From NCBI GenBank assembly GCA_903863885.1, contig CAIPEB010000065.1:1-64000 (forward strand): a stretch of DNA of 64,000 nucleotides, read 5' to 3'. Below the pieces are notes generated by a model, which made no database searches, had not been told where the DNA came from, and was given only the letters and a program-made list of their open reading frames with translations. A program made the position numbers and the translations under genes. The DNA is from an uncultured Planctomycetaceae bacterium. Lineage in GTDB: Bacteria; Planctomycetota; Planctomycetia; Pirellulales; Pirellulaceae. Shown here piece after piece: positions 8,908 to 18,545 of the stretch. Positions within the stretch are counted from its first letter, which is position 1. Each line of letters begins with the position of its first letter.

Positions 8908-10779
8908 CTACTCGACTGTCACGCTTTTCGCAAGATTCCGTGGCTTGTCCACATCGCAGCCCCGCAGCAACGCGATATGGTAGGCCAACAGCTGCAAGGG
9001 GACGATATTGATGAGCGGCTGGGCCCAATCGTCGGCGCTGGGCACGCGAATGATGTCGTCTGCCAGTTCCGCGACCCGTTTGTCGCCGTTCTCGACAATC
9101 GCGATCACGGGCCCTCCGCGCGCCTTGACCTCCTGCAGGTTCGACATGACTTTGTCGTACACAAACCCTTTCGGGACGATGAACACGCTGGGAGTCCGTT
9201 CATCGACCAGCGCGATCGGGCCGTGCTTCATCTCGGCCGCGGGGTAGCCCTCGGCGTGGATATAGCTGATTTCCTTGAGTTTCAGAGCGCCTTCCAGGGC
9301 GGCGGGAAAATTGAACTGCCTTCCCAGGTAGAGAAAGTTGTTCGCCGATCCGTATTTTCGGGCCAGCCGGCGGACTTCGTCATCCGTCTGCAGTGCCTGC
9401 CGGATCAGGCTGGGCAGCGAGTGAAACGTCTCGACCAGCCTCTGACCGGCGTCGTAGCTGAGATGCCGCATGCGTCCGAAGTAGAGCGCCAGCAGCGACA
9501 GGACGAGGCACTGCGATGTGAAGGCCTTGGTGGAAGCGACCCCGATTTCGGGGCCCGCGTGCAGATAGACGCCGCCGTCGGCCTCCTGGGCGATGCTGCT
9601 GCCCACGACATTGCAGATCGCCAGGGTGCGGTGTCCCTTGCGTTTCATTTCGCGCAGGGCCCCCAGCGTGTCGGCCGTCTCGCCGCTTTGCGAGATCGCA
9701 AAAACCAGCGTGTCGTGCTCCACCGGCGGATTGCGATAGCGCAACTCGCTGGCATATTCGACTTCGACGGGAATCCGGGCGAACTCCTCGAGCAGGTATT
9801 CGCCCAGGAGCGCCGCATGCCAGCTCGTGCCGCAGGCCGTGAGGATGATGCGATTGACGCTGCGCAGCTGCTGCGGCGTCAGATTGAGCCCGCCGAAAAC
9901 GGCGGTCGCGTCCTCCTCGCAGATGCGTCCCCGCATCGCGTTCTTCAGCGACTCGGGCTGTTCGAAAATTTCTTTCAGCATGTAGTGGGAATACCCGCCC
10001 AGCGACACTTCGTTCGCATGCAGCAGCAGGTTCTCCACGTTGTGCTTCACGCGTCCCAGGTCGCGGTTCGCGACCCGCAGACTGTCAGCCGTCACCAGGG
10101 CAATCTGATGGTCGGTCAGGTAAACGATCTTGTCGGTGTACCCGACCAGCGGAGACGCGTCGCTCGCAACAAAATGCTCGCCGACCCCGACGCCCACCAC
10201 CAGCGGACTGCCCTGCCTCGCGGCAATCAACAAATCGGGATGCTCGCGAAACAGAAAGACGAGGCCGTAAGTTCCCCGCAACTCCGACAAAGCCGCCTGC
10301 ACCGCCTCAAGCAGCCTCTGATGAGGATCCTCTCCGTTCTGAATCGGGGTCCGGGACAGTTTCTCGAGGTTGGCGGCGACCAGTTGCGCGATCACTTCGC
10401 TATCGGTGGCCGAACTGAAAACGAAGCCTTCGCTTTCGAGCTGTTCCTTGAGTACCTGGTAGTTTTCGATAACGCCGTTGTGCACGATCGCAACGACGCC
10501 GCCGCGTCCCAGATGCGGATGTGCGTTCGCCTCGGTGGGAGGACCGTGAGTGGCCCAGCGAGTGTGCCCGATGCCTATCGAACCGGGGAGGGGTGACTCG
10601 GCAATCGATTTGACGAGGCAATCGATGCGTCCTGTCGTCTTGCGCACCAGCACGTCCTGTTCGCCGGTCATGACCGCGATACCCGCACTGTCGTATCCGC
10701 GGTATTCCAGACGCTGCAGGCCTTCCAGCAGGAATTCCGTCGCGTCACGGCTTCCGATGTAACCAACGATTCCGCACAT
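8908..10779 (-). CDS. glmS: Glutamine-fructose-6-phosphate aminotransferase (isomerizing)
   Basis: 623 residues from the ATG at 10779. The frame extends 16 codons upstream, but the mature enzyme must expose Cys at position 2 (MCGIVGYIG). The N-terminal Ntn glutaminase domain (about 1-240) is followed by two SIS sugar-isomerase domains (ISQSGETADT; glucosamine-6-P binding CGTSWHA). The C-terminus ends DKPRNLAKSVTVE, the highly conserved tail of the family. It makes glucosamine-6-phosphate, the entry point to UDP-GlcNAc for peptidoglycan or glycan precursors. Divergent from a nucleotide-sugar dehydrogenase across a 440-bp gap. Confidence 0.96.
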   Translation of the reverse strand: MCGIVGYIGSRDATEFLLEGLQRLEYRGYDSAGIAVMTGEQDVLVRKTTGRIDCLVKSIAESPLPGSIGIGHTRWATHGPPTEANAHPHLGRGGVVAIVHNGVIENYQVLKEQLESEGFVFSSATDSEVIAQLVAANLEKLSRTPIQNGEDPHQRLLEAVQAALSELRGTYGLVFLFREHPDLLIAARQGSPLVVGVGVGEHFVASDASPLVGYTDKIVYLTDHQIALVTADSLRVANRDLGRVKHNVENLLLHANEVSLGGYSHYMLKEIFEQPESLKNAMRGRICEEDATAVFGGLNLTPQQLRSVNRIILTACGTSWHAALLGEYLLEEFARIPVEVEYASELRYRNPPVEHDTLVFAISQSGETADTLGALREMKRKGHRTLAICNVVGSSIAQEADGGVYLHAGPEIGVASTKAFTSQCLVLSLLALYFGRMRHLSYDAGQRLVETFHSLPSLIRQALQTDDEVRRLARKYGSANNFLYLGRQFNFPAALEGALKLKEISYIHAEGYPAAEMKHGPIALVDERTPSVFIVPKGFVYDKVMSNLQEVKARGGPVIAIVENGDKRVAELADDIIRVPSADDWAQPLINIVPLQLLAYHIALLRGCDVDKPRNLAKSVTVE

Positions 10780-11219
10780 CGGCGCTGCTCCTCCAGTTCT
10801 CGAATCAGCCAGAAAAGACGCCCGCAAGAGCAGGTCGGGCGAGCCTGGACGCGCCGGACGTCCCCCGGTCGGTCAGGACACGCCCGCCTCTACCGGCGGC
10901 TTCCGTATTAAGATCTTCGCCACCCTAATCCCCGTGCCGGAATCGGCATTTGCCACCGCTTCCGAAGTGTTTCAGTTCCAGCCGAGGATCAACCCATCGC
11001 GAGTAGAATTATTGCGAGAACCTATGAGCATCGTAACCGGCCGCAAAACCGATGCAATATGACGGGTTTTCCCCATGCTCCGACTCTATATCCCGGCACA
11101 TAGTGCAAATGGAGGTTCGCGCCCCTATCCCCGCTGGCGTATATTAGGGAACTGTTAAACGCGGCGCTGACCATTCGGATCATTCGGAACGACTCTTACG
11201 ATTTAAGGGCACAAGCAGC
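10780..11219. other. Divergent intergenic region, glmS / nucleotide-sugar dehydrogenase
   Basis: This 440-bp gap must hold both divergent promoters. It is AT-richer than its surroundings near 10910-11200. A GTATATTA near 11145 could serve as a -10 for the plus-strand gene, but no convincing -35 lies at the right spacing. No ORF with coding character, RNA gene or repeat was seen. Confidence 0.4.
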
Positions 11220-12569
11220 ATGACGCCGAATTCACCACAAAAGTCGACGGTTTCTGAAAACCTGCAAAACGCAATCAACGACAAGACTGCGAAGATCGGC
11301 GTGGTCGGGCTGGGCTATGTGGGCCTGCCTCTGGTTCAGGCCTTCATCCGAGCCGGATTCCGCACGATCGGCTTCGATGTGGATGCCGAGAAGGTCCAGT
11401 TGCTGCGTGCCGGCAAGAGCTACATCAAGCACATCGATGCGGGCTGGATCAAGACCTGCGTCGAGGACGGCACGTTCGCCCCCACCGCCGACATGCAGCA
11501 ACTCGGCCAGGCGGACGCAATTCTGATCTGCGTTCCGACGCCGCTGAACGACAGCCGCGATCCGGATCTGTCCTACATCGAATCGACGACGCGGTTCATC
11601 GCGAAAACCCTGCGGCCGGGACAGCTCGTAGTGCTCGAAAGCACAACGTATCCCGGCACGACGCGCGATGTGGTGCTGCCCATCCTGAACGAAACAGGGC
11701 TGAAGGTCGGCAAGGACTTCTTCCTTGGCTTCAGCCCGGAACGCGAGGATCCGGGGAACCCGGATTTTTCGGCCAGCCGCATTCCCAAGGTGGTCGGCGG
11801 GATCGATCCCATCAGCCTTGCGCTGGCGAATTCGCTTTACGCTTTCGCCGTCGTCAAGACCGTGCCGGTTTCGAACTGTGAAATCGCCGAGGCGTGCAAG
11901 ATCCTCGAAAACACCTACCGCTCGGTGAACATTGCGATGGTCAACGAGTTGAAGGTGCTGTTCCAGCACATCGGGATCGACATCTGGGAAGTGATCGACG
12001 CTGCCCGCACCAAGCCGTTCGGCTTTCAAGCTTTCTACCCGGGTCCCGGATTGGGCGGACACTGCATTCCGATTGACCCGTTCTACCTGAGCTGGCTGGC
12101 CCGCAAGCACGAACGATCGACGCGTTTCATCGAACTGGCGGGCGAGATCAACACCAGCATGCCGGAGTATGTGGTGTCCCGGGTGGCCGAAGCGCTCAAC
12201 GACGTCGGAAAGCCGGTGCGCGGCAGCAAGATCGGAATGCTCGGCGTGGCCTACAAGAAGGACGTGGACGATCCGCGCAAAAGCCCTTCGTTCAAGCTCC
12301 TGGAACTGCTGCTCGCGCGGGGCGCGGTCGTCAGCTACAACGACCCGCACATCCCGGTCCTGCCCAGCATGCGGCATTACCACGTCCCCCGGCTGGCGAG
12401 CGAGCCACTCACCGCGGAATACCTGGCTTCCCAGGATTGCGTGCTTATCGCCACGGACCATTCGGCATACGACTGGCAATTCGTGGTCAAGTACGCGCGG
12501 ATGATTATCGATACCCGCAACGCCACGAAGAACGTGACCGAAGGCCGCGACAAAATCTACAAAGCTTGA
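11220..12569 (+). CDS. Nucleotide-sugar dehydrogenase (UDP-GlcNAc/ManNAc type)
   Basis: 449 residues, a normal length. It oxidises the C6 hydroxyl of a UDP-hexose to a uronate with two NAD. Visible are the Rossmann motif GLGYVGLPL near residue 26, the central helix ENTYRSVNIAMVNEL, the catalytic Cys at residue 282 in GGHCIPIDPF, and the C-terminal UDP-binding domain with GVAYKKDVDDPRKSP. The GGHCIPIDPFYL form is closer to UDP-N-acetylhexosamine dehydrogenases (WbpA/WecC class) than to UDP-glucose dehydrogenase, but substrate calling from this is uncertain. An AAGGGC sequence 10 bases upstream may be the ribosome site. Confidence 0.9.
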   Translation: MTPNSPQKSTVSENLQNAINDKTAKIGVVGLGYVGLPLVQAFIRAGFRTIGFDVDAEKVQLLRAGKSYIKHIDAGWIKTCVEDGTFAPTADMQQLGQADAILICVPTPLNDSRDPDLSYIESTTRFIAKTLRPGQLVVLESTTYPGTTRDVVLPILNETGLKVGKDFFLGFSPEREDPGNPDFSASRIPKVVGGIDPISLALANSLYAFAVVKTVPVSNCEIAEACKILENTYRSVNIAMVNELKVLFQHIGIDIWEVIDAARTKPFGFQAFYPGPGLGGHCIPIDPFYLSWLARKHERSTRFIELAGEINTSMPEYVVSRVAEALNDVGKPVRGSKIGMLGVAYKKDVDDPRKSPSFKLLELLLARGAVVSYNDPHIPVLPSMRHYHVPRLASEPLTAEYLASQDCVLIATDHSAYDWQFVVKYARMIIDTRNATKNVTEGRDKIYKA

Positions 12570-12775
12570 AAATCCTCGCCGCGGCGGGAAATCCAAGACG
12601 GCCCCATTGTCGTCGATCAATTAGAGCCTGAAGCTGTCTGACAAACGTCGGCGCCCGATCGGGTCGCGTCGACGGTCAGGGGCGGCCCTCGGACCGGGCC
12701 GAAGCCCGTTTCGCTTCATTTACCGGCGATCTTCGCAACACCGTAAGGCCGTAGATCGGTCGCAAGGGGGATGCC

Positions 12776-15097
12776 ATGTCTTTTCGAAACAGCCTTTCCG
12801 CCCTTTGCCTGGCCCTGGTCATGTTGTGCCCGGCCCTTTTCCCGCCAGCGCTGGTGCGTGCCCAGGGATTCCTGCTGGACGATCGGGAGGGGGAACATCA
12901 TCGCCTGCCGCGCCCGATCATTATCGTTCCGCCGCCGAGACCGCCGCATCCCGTCCCCCCGCCGCACGACACCTACAAGATCAAGGAACTGGCCGTAAAC
13001 GCCACGCTGCAGGATCAGGTGGCGAAAGTCCAGGTGACCCAGTCGTTCGTCAACACGGGCAGTCGCCAGATGGAAGTTTCGTTCGTCTTTCCGCTGCCCT
13101 ACGACGGCGCCGTCGACCGCATGACCTTTCTGGTAGACGGCAAGGAATACGATGCGAAGCTGCTCACCGCGCAGGAGGCTCGCCGCATCTACGAGGAGTA
13201 CGTGCGCCGCAACCAGGATCCGGCTCTGATGGAGTGGCTCGGCACCGGCATGTTCAAGACAAGCGTGTTCCCGGTCCCGCCAGGAGCCGAGCGCACGGTC
13301 ACCCTCCGCTACAGCCAGGTATGCCGGAAACGGGACGGACTGACCGAACTGGTCTTTCCGCTCAGCACGGCGAAGTACACGTCGCACCCGGTGGAAAAAG
13401 TCTCCGTGCGCATCGCCCTCCAGAGCGAGGCGAAGATCAAGAACATCTACAGCCCCTCGCACCCCGTGGACATTTCGCGTTCCAGCGACCGCAACGCCGT
13501 CGTGTCGTTCACGAGAACCAACGAAGTGCCGACGTCCGACATGGTTCTGATGTACGACGTGGGCAACGCCGAAGTCGGCGCCAGCCTGCTGAGCTACCGG
13601 CCCAAGAAAGACGACGAGGGATATTTCCTGCTGCTCGTCAGCCCGGACATCAAGAGCCCCGAGAAGGAGAGCATCAAGAAGACGGTGATGTTCGTCGTCG
13701 ACAGGTCGGGAAGCATGAGCGGCAAGAAGATCGACCAGGCGAAAGGCGCCTTGCGGTTTGTCTTGAACAATCTCAACGAAGGCGACTTGTTCAACATCGT
13801 GGCGTATGACAGCGCGGTGGAGAGTTTCCGGCCGGAACTGCAGCGGTTCACGAAGGAGACCCGCGACGCGGCCTTGGGATTTGTCGAAGGCATCTATGCC
13901 GGCGGCAGCACCAACATCGACGGCGCGCTGCAGACCGCCCTGAGCCAGCTGAACGACGAAAAGCGGGCCACCTACATCGTCTTCCTGACCGACGGACTCC
14001 CGACCACAGGCGAGCGCAACCCGGCGAAGATCATCGACAGCGCCCGCAGCCGAAACCGCGTGCGGGCCAGAATCTTCTCGTTCGGAGTGGGATACGACGT
14101 CAACAGCCGCCTGCTCGACCAACTGTCGCGAGCCTGCCGCGGCGAGAGCGAATACGTGCGACCCGACGAGGACATCGAATCGCAGGTCAGCAAACTCTAT
14201 TCGCGGATCGGCGCCCCCGTGCTCACCGACCTGAAGATCGGTGTGGACATGGAATCGTTTCCCAAGGAACGCGGTTCGGTCATCAGCCGCGTCTATCCGC
14301 GCGATGCGTACGATCTGTTCGCCGGCGATCAGCTCGTCGTAGTCGGCAGGTACAAAGAAGGCGGCGACGCCAAGGTAACCATCGAGGGGAAAGTCGGCGA
14401 GCAGCAGCAGAAATTCGACTTCGCGGGGAAGTTCGCCGCGCAATCCGGCGACGAAACCAATGCGTTCGTCGAGAAGCTGTGGGCGGTCCGCCGCGTCGGC
14501 GAGATCATCGATGAAATCGACCTGCACGGCAAGAACAACGAACTGGTCGAGGAACTGGTGAAACTCTCGACGCAGCACGGCATCATCACGCCGTACACGT
14601 CATTCCTTGCGGACGAAAACGCCAACGTGCGCGACATGGCTCGCAGTGAGCGGGCCGCCGGCGCGGCGCTGGACGCACTCAGCATGGAAGGCGGCTACGG
14701 CGGCTTTGCCCAGCGCGACTACAAGGCCCAGCTGCAAAGGGCCGCACAGCCCGCCGCGCCGGGAATGGGCGGCGGTTTCAGCCTGGAAGCCGCTCCGGCA
14801 GGCCGCGCGGGCGCAGGAGCCCCTGCGGACTCCGGTTTTGTGGTGCGTGAGGAACGCGAGAAAAGCCCGCGTGCCCAGACCGTTCAGCAGGTAGGCAGCA
14901 AGACGTTCTTCCTGCGCGAGGGACGCTGGTTCGATTCCGCGCTGACCGAGGAACAGGAAAAGAACGTGCGCAACATCGAACGATACAGCCCCGAGTACTT
15001 CGAACTGGCCAACCGGCACGGAAAAGACGCCGCGAGATATATGGCGATCGAAGGCCCGGTGACCGTCGTGCTCGACGGTCAGGCTTACGCGTTCTAG
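12776..15097 (+). CDS. Secreted VIT-vWA domain protein
   Basis: 773 residues. A signal peptide (residues 1-29, cleavage after RAQG-like sequence) is followed by a Pro-rich stretch. A VIT domain (about 65-200; KIKELAVNATLQDQVAKVQV) comes next, then a von Willebrand A domain whose MIDAS begins at Asp309 (DRSGSMSGKK). The architecture matches inter-alpha-trypsin-inhibitor heavy-chain-like bacterial proteins, which are probably periplasmic or outer-surface adhesive or scaffold proteins binding metal and ligand through the MIDAS. The C-terminal 150 residues are Gly/Ala-rich and then charged, and contain no recognised domain. Converges with the next gene, leaving only 9 bases between. Confidence 0.9.
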   Translation: MSFRNSLSALCLALVMLCPALFPPALVRAQGFLLDDREGEHHRLPRPIIIVPPPRPPHPVPPPHDTYKIKELAVNATLQDQVAKVQVTQSFVNTGSRQMEVSFVFPLPYDGAVDRMTFLVDGKEYDAKLLTAQEARRIYEEYVRRNQDPALMEWLGTGMFKTSVFPVPPGAERTVTLRYSQVCRKRDGLTELVFPLSTAKYTSHPVEKVSVRIALQSEAKIKNIYSPSHPVDISRSSDRNAVVSFTRTNEVPTSDMVLMYDVGNAEVGASLLSYRPKKDDEGYFLLLVSPDIKSPEKESIKKTVMFVVDRSGSMSGKKIDQAKGALRFVLNNLNEGDLFNIVAYDSAVESFRPELQRFTKETRDAALGFVEGIYAGGSTNIDGALQTALSQLNDEKRATYIVFLTDGLPTTGERNPAKIIDSARSRNRVRARIFSFGVGYDVNSRLLDQLSRACRGESEYVRPDEDIESQVSKLYSRIGAPVLTDLKIGVDMESFPKERGSVISRVYPRDAYDLFAGDQLVVVGRYKEGGDAKVTIEGKVGEQQQKFDFAGKFAAQSGDETNAFVEKLWAVRRVGEIIDEIDLHGKNNELVEELVKLSTQHGIITPYTSFLADENANVRDMARSERAAGAALDALSMEGGYGGFAQRDYKAQLQRAAQPAAPGMGGGFSLEAAPAGRAGAGAPADSGFVVREEREKSPRAQTVQQVGSKTFFLREGRWFDSALTEEQEKNVRNIERYSPEYFELANRHGKDAARYMAIEGPVTVVLDGQAYAF

Positions 15098-15106
15098 GTC
15101 TGCCGT

Positions 15107-15802
15107 TTAGTCGAACTGGCTGTCCATGCCCAGTCGCATCTTGAGCTGATCAAACTGGTGGGAGAATTGATCGCTCGACGAGTGGACGTGCTCCGCTTCC
15201 GTGATGAACTTGATGTCCGGATCGAGCGGCAAGCCGTGAGCGGTAAGCACTTCTTCGAACTCGTCGAGCGATTGGCCGTACATGATCAACAGTTTGTGCT
15301 CGTCGAACTGGACTTCCAGGGGAATGCTCGGGTTCAGCACGGCGATGCCCGCGCAACCGTCGTTCAGCAGCAGTTCCTCAAAGTCCCACAAGGTGCTCTT
15401 AAGAACCGGCGCGTCGATGTGCTCGCGAAAGAGGTCCTCGTGCCCTCCGCTCGGCCGGTGATGGCTGGTCTCCAGGACCACATCCAACTCCCCGCCCAGC
15501 GGTTCGATCATGTCCATGAACAACTCGAACAACTTCTCCTTCGAGGCCGAGGCCATCAACACGGGAACCCGGTGCTTTCTGTCTTCGTCCTGATACGCGT
15601 CGTGGCGATACCCCTGACGCGGAACGACCTGCAGGTCGTACGAGGGGCGCACCGCATCCGTCAATCGGAATTCGCCGTAGCGAAACACGCCGAGATGGGC
15701 TTCCAATTCCTCTTCGGAAAGGTGCTCGAAGCTGCTGTGCTGAGGAGCGGAAACTTCATTCTCGTGGATCGGACTGCGGAAGAACTTCTTGAGAAACCCC
15801 AT
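15107..15802 (-). CDS. Conserved hypothetical acidic protein
   Basis: 231 residues, soluble, rich in Asp, Glu and His, with no signal peptide or membrane segment. It opens MGFLKKFFRSP and then has a mixed alpha/beta pattern (QVVPRQGYRHDAYQ, LDVVLETSHHRPS, LLIMYGQSLDEFEEVL). I do not recognise a family. The composition and secondary-structure rhythm suggest a cytoplasmic globular protein. It sits alone on the minus strand between two exported-protein genes. Confidence 0.65.
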   Translation of the reverse strand: MGFLKKFFRSPIHENEVSAPQHSSFEHLSEEELEAHLGVFRYGEFRLTDAVRPSYDLQVVPRQGYRHDAYQDEDRKHRVPVLMASASKEKLFELFMDMIEPLGGELDVVLETSHHRPSGGHEDLFREHIDAPVLKSTLWDFEELLLNDGCAGIAVLNPSIPLEVQFDEHKLLIMYGQSLDEFEEVLTAHGLPLDPDIKFITEAEHVHSSSDQFSHQFDQLKMRLGMDSQFD

Positions 15803-16521
15803 CGTTTTCCTCAGTTTCAGTCGCTGGCCGCCAGGCCGGGACGGTTTATCTGCGGTCGCAAACGCTTCTTTACGAATCGTACGTCACGATTTGGAGAATC
15901 CTCCGCAGCCCGAACCAATGCCCGCACCGTTTTGCACTTCGCAGGCTGCTTGATCCGAAAATCGCGAATCTCCCGCATGACCCTTACGATCTGCCGCCAC
16001 GGCATCCGGGATTGGCGTTGCATGAACCCCCGAAAATCGCGTGGCTTTTTCGTACCGTCCCTGGATACCCCCTGTGTTTCCGTGGCCTGACTTCCGAAAG
16101 CCGAAACGGATACACGCGGAACACCGACTGAGCGCGAACATGGAAAGCGGCTCGTATCGATCCGTTCCCTCCTGAGAAGTTTAGCACCCCTTTGAAGTGG
16201 TGCAGGAAAAGGGTTCAACCGCGCACCATGAAATTCCACGCCGTGGATAGCCAAGTCGTCATATCGGACATTGTTTCCCAGGCGTCTGTTATATTGTGGG
16301 CCGGACGGCAGGACTCAGGTCTCCCGCAGCAGTCGTCTTCGCCACTGCAGTCGCATGCATCGGCGGGTCCCAAGGACGTGGCGCTTATTCGGATGTTGTT
16401 GACTCGAAGAGCGTTCCGGCCCGATCCGCGACTGCTAGCCCTGGGAAGGCCCCAATGCGCGAGCCCTGTCGCCGGCCAGCCACTCGCCGCGATCTTCATT
16501 GGGAACAAAGAGGAACAGATC
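15803..16521. other. 719-bp intergenic region without a convincing gene
   Basis: Open frames here on both strands (for example minus 15817-16254, and an upstream extension of the transglutaminase frame from 16192) have low-complexity Arg/Ser/Pro-rich translations without coding character. No RNA gene, repeat or clear promoter was recognised. The region must carry the promoters of the two flanking divergent genes. Confidence 0.4.
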
Positions 16522-18183
16522 ATGCCCCACGGCCGCAGTATCCGCGAAGGACAGAGCCACTTTGCCGCCGGTCGCCATGCGGTCGCCCAGCGGCTCGAAT
16601 CACTTGCCGTGGACATTTGGCTCGGTGCACTCTTGCTGTTCTGTGCGGCATCTGGCTGCGGCACTTCGCCCCCCGCTGTTCCGGCGGAAGCCTCGCCGAC
16701 AGTCGATTCTCAGCCGGCCGAATCTTCCGCCAGCGCGAGCGAGTCCCCCGCCCCCGCCTCGCCGAGCGCTCCCCGCGAAACTTGGGATGTGTTCTATATC
16801 GAAGGCTCGCAGATCGGACACGGGTGGACTCGATACGAACGCGTTACCGAGAACGGCCGGGAACTGTTGAACATCAAAGGCGAACAGTCGATGGCCATCC
16901 GGCGCTTCGGACAAAAGATCACTCAGCAAATCAAGCTGGAGTCGTGGGAATTGCCGGACGGGCAGGTCTTGCGTTTCACCAGCGAGATGTACGACGGAAC
17001 GGCGAGGATCACCTCGAAGGGCGTTTATGAAAAGGGCCAGATGAAGATCGAAACCACGACCCTGGGCAAGACGCAAGCCGCCTCGATACCCTGGGACCCG
17101 TCGTGGGGAGGTTTTTTCTCCAGCGAGCAGCGTCTGGAACAAAGGCCGCTGAAACCAGGGGAAAAGCGGGCATTTCTTGCCCTGATGCCCATATTTAACC
17201 AAGCGAGCCAAGTTACCTTCGAGGCGACCGGACGGGAGTCCACCGAGTTGCTCGATGGCAAGCGGGAACTGCTGCATGTGAAGTCCACTGTGCAGATTGG
17301 ACAAACCACAATCGCCTCGGACAGTTGGACCGATGAGTCAGGCGCGACTTTGAAAAGTGTTCTGCCCAGTTTGAATCAGGTGTCCTACCGCACCACCAAG
17401 GAACGTGCCCTCGCAGAACCGGCACAATCGAGCAACTTTGATCTGGGAACCAGTTCCGTGGTCAAGGTCGAGCGGAAACTCGAACGACCTCACGATACAC
17501 GCCGCATCGTGTACCGAGCCACAATGCCCAACGGAGATCCGGCACGCCACTTCGAAAGCGGCGCAAGCCAAATGGTGCGGAGCATCGATGAGCACAATGC
17601 GGAAATCACGGTCAGAGCGCTGCGTCCCGATTCGCCGCAGGATTCCTTTCCGGCCGATGCGGCCCCCACAGAGGCCGAACGCAAGCCGAACGGCTTTCTG
17701 CAAAGCGACGACGCGGAAGTGAAAAGGCTGGCAGTCTCCGTCGCTGCGGGTGAAACCGACCCGTGGAAGATCGCCTGCACTCTTGAGCGACTCGTTCGAG
17801 ACACGGTTCGAGTCAAAGATTTTTCGCAGGCAGTCGCCACTGCAGCCGATGTGGCCAGAACTCACGAAGGTGACTGCACGGAACATGCGGTGCTGCTGGC
17901 AGCCATGTGCCGTGCGCGGGACATCCCGGCTCGCGTCGCGATCGGACTCGTCTATTTCGGACCGGTCGGAGGATTTGCCTACCACATGTGGACCGAAGTC
18001 TGGATCGACCGGCACTGGGTTCCCATCGACGGCACGCTGGGACGGGGGGGAATTGGCGCGGCACACTTGAAGATCACGCACTCCAGCCTCGAAGGCTCGG
18101 ACTCCTTCACCGCGTTCCTGCCGGTCATCGAGCTGCTCGGGCAGCTGAAGCTCGAAATCACGGCCATGGACGAAGGCGCGTGA
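16522..18183 (+). CDS. Membrane-anchored transglutaminase-like protein
   Basis: 553 residues from the ATG at 16522, with AGAGGA 9 bases upstream; the frame reaches back to 16192 without coding character. A hydrophobic segment near residues 30-48 ends in GCGTS and may be a lipobox (ASGC) or signal anchor. A Ser/Pro/Ala linker and a large beta-rich region follow. The C-terminus has a transglutaminase/papain-like core with catalytic triad Cys452 (HEGDCTEHA), His488 (AYHMWTEV) and Asp503 (VPIDGT). It is probably periplasmic, cleaving or crosslinking amide bonds. It precedes the ubiquitin-like cassette on the same strand, separated by 361 bp with its own promoter candidate. Confidence 0.82.
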   Translation: MPHGRSIREGQSHFAAGRHAVAQRLESLAVDIWLGALLLFCAASGCGTSPPAVPAEASPTVDSQPAESSASASESPAPASPSAPRETWDVFYIEGSQIGHGWTRYERVTENGRELLNIKGEQSMAIRRFGQKITQQIKLESWELPDGQVLRFTSEMYDGTARITSKGVYEKGQMKIETTTLGKTQAASIPWDPSWGGFFSSEQRLEQRPLKPGEKRAFLALMPIFNQASQVTFEATGRESTELLDGKRELLHVKSTVQIGQTTIASDSWTDESGATLKSVLPSLNQVSYRTTKERALAEPAQSSNFDLGTSSVVKVERKLERPHDTRRIVYRATMPNGDPARHFESGASQMVRSIDEHNAEITVRALRPDSPQDSFPADAAPTEAERKPNGFLQSDDAEVKRLAVSVAAGETDPWKIACTLERLVRDTVRVKDFSQAVATAADVARTHEGDCTEHAVLLAAMCRARDIPARVAIGLVYFGPVGGFAYHMWTEVWIDRHWVPIDGTLGRGGIGAAHLKITHSSLEGSDSFTAFLPVIELLGQLKLEITAMDEGA

Positions 18184-18248
18184 ACCTCCGCCGCAAACCG
18201 CCGATCCCGGTTCTTGCGATGCCGGATGCCGGATGGGATTTGTGTTGC

Positions 18249-18307
18249 TCCGGACTCCGGACTCCAGACTCCAGACTCCGGACTCCAGACTCCAGACTCC
18301 AGACTCC
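18249..18307 (+). repeat. Heptamer tandem repeat (ACTCCAG/ACTCCGG)
   Basis: About eight 7-base units of ACTCCGG or ACTCCAG in the 361-bp gap between the transglutaminase-like gene and the ubiquitin-like cassette. Two ATGCCGG units (18219-18233) sit just upstream, resembling the hexamer family seen elsewhere. Confidence 0.85.
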
Positions 18308-18325
18308 TTCCCCTTCGGCCGCGAC

Positions 18326-18354
18326 TTGGAAACCGTTGGACGATCCCCTAAGAT
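18326..18354 (+). promoter_or_regulatory. Candidate sigma-70-type promoter of the ubiquitin-like cassette
   Basis: TTGGAA (18326-18331) and TAAGAT (18349-18354) are separated by exactly 17 bp, about 190 bp upstream of the first gene of the cassette. It lies directly after the heptamer repeat. Assignment is by sequence resemblance only. Confidence 0.4.
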
Positions 18355-18545
18355 TACGGGCGGTTCAACGAATACCGGTCGTGTTTCGCTGGAATCTCAA
18401 CGGCGAGAGGGGTCCGAGGCGTCTGCAGCCCAGATCAACCTGGGACCCGAGTCGACCGCACAACCATTAACCCCGTCGCAAGTTACGTTGATCCTGCAGC
18501 TCCGCGTCCGACAATGCGAGCTGGCGTTGTCCAGGAGAACTGGTG

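Noticed and set aside
11232-12620. Long antisense open frame opposite the nucleotide-sugar dehydrogenase
   Set aside because: The sense strand carries a full, motif-complete enzyme; the antisense translation is His/Arg/Asp-rich without a domain, as usual for GC-rich antisense frames.
12716-14578. 620-residue minus-strand open frame inside the VIT-vWA gene
   Set aside because: It is a shadow of a well-supported exported protein with MIDAS and signal peptide; no recognisable domain in the antisense product.
15817-16254. Minus-strand ORF in the gap before the transglutaminase gene
   Set aside because: Translation is Arg/Pro/Ser-rich without domain, ribosome site or conservation cue.
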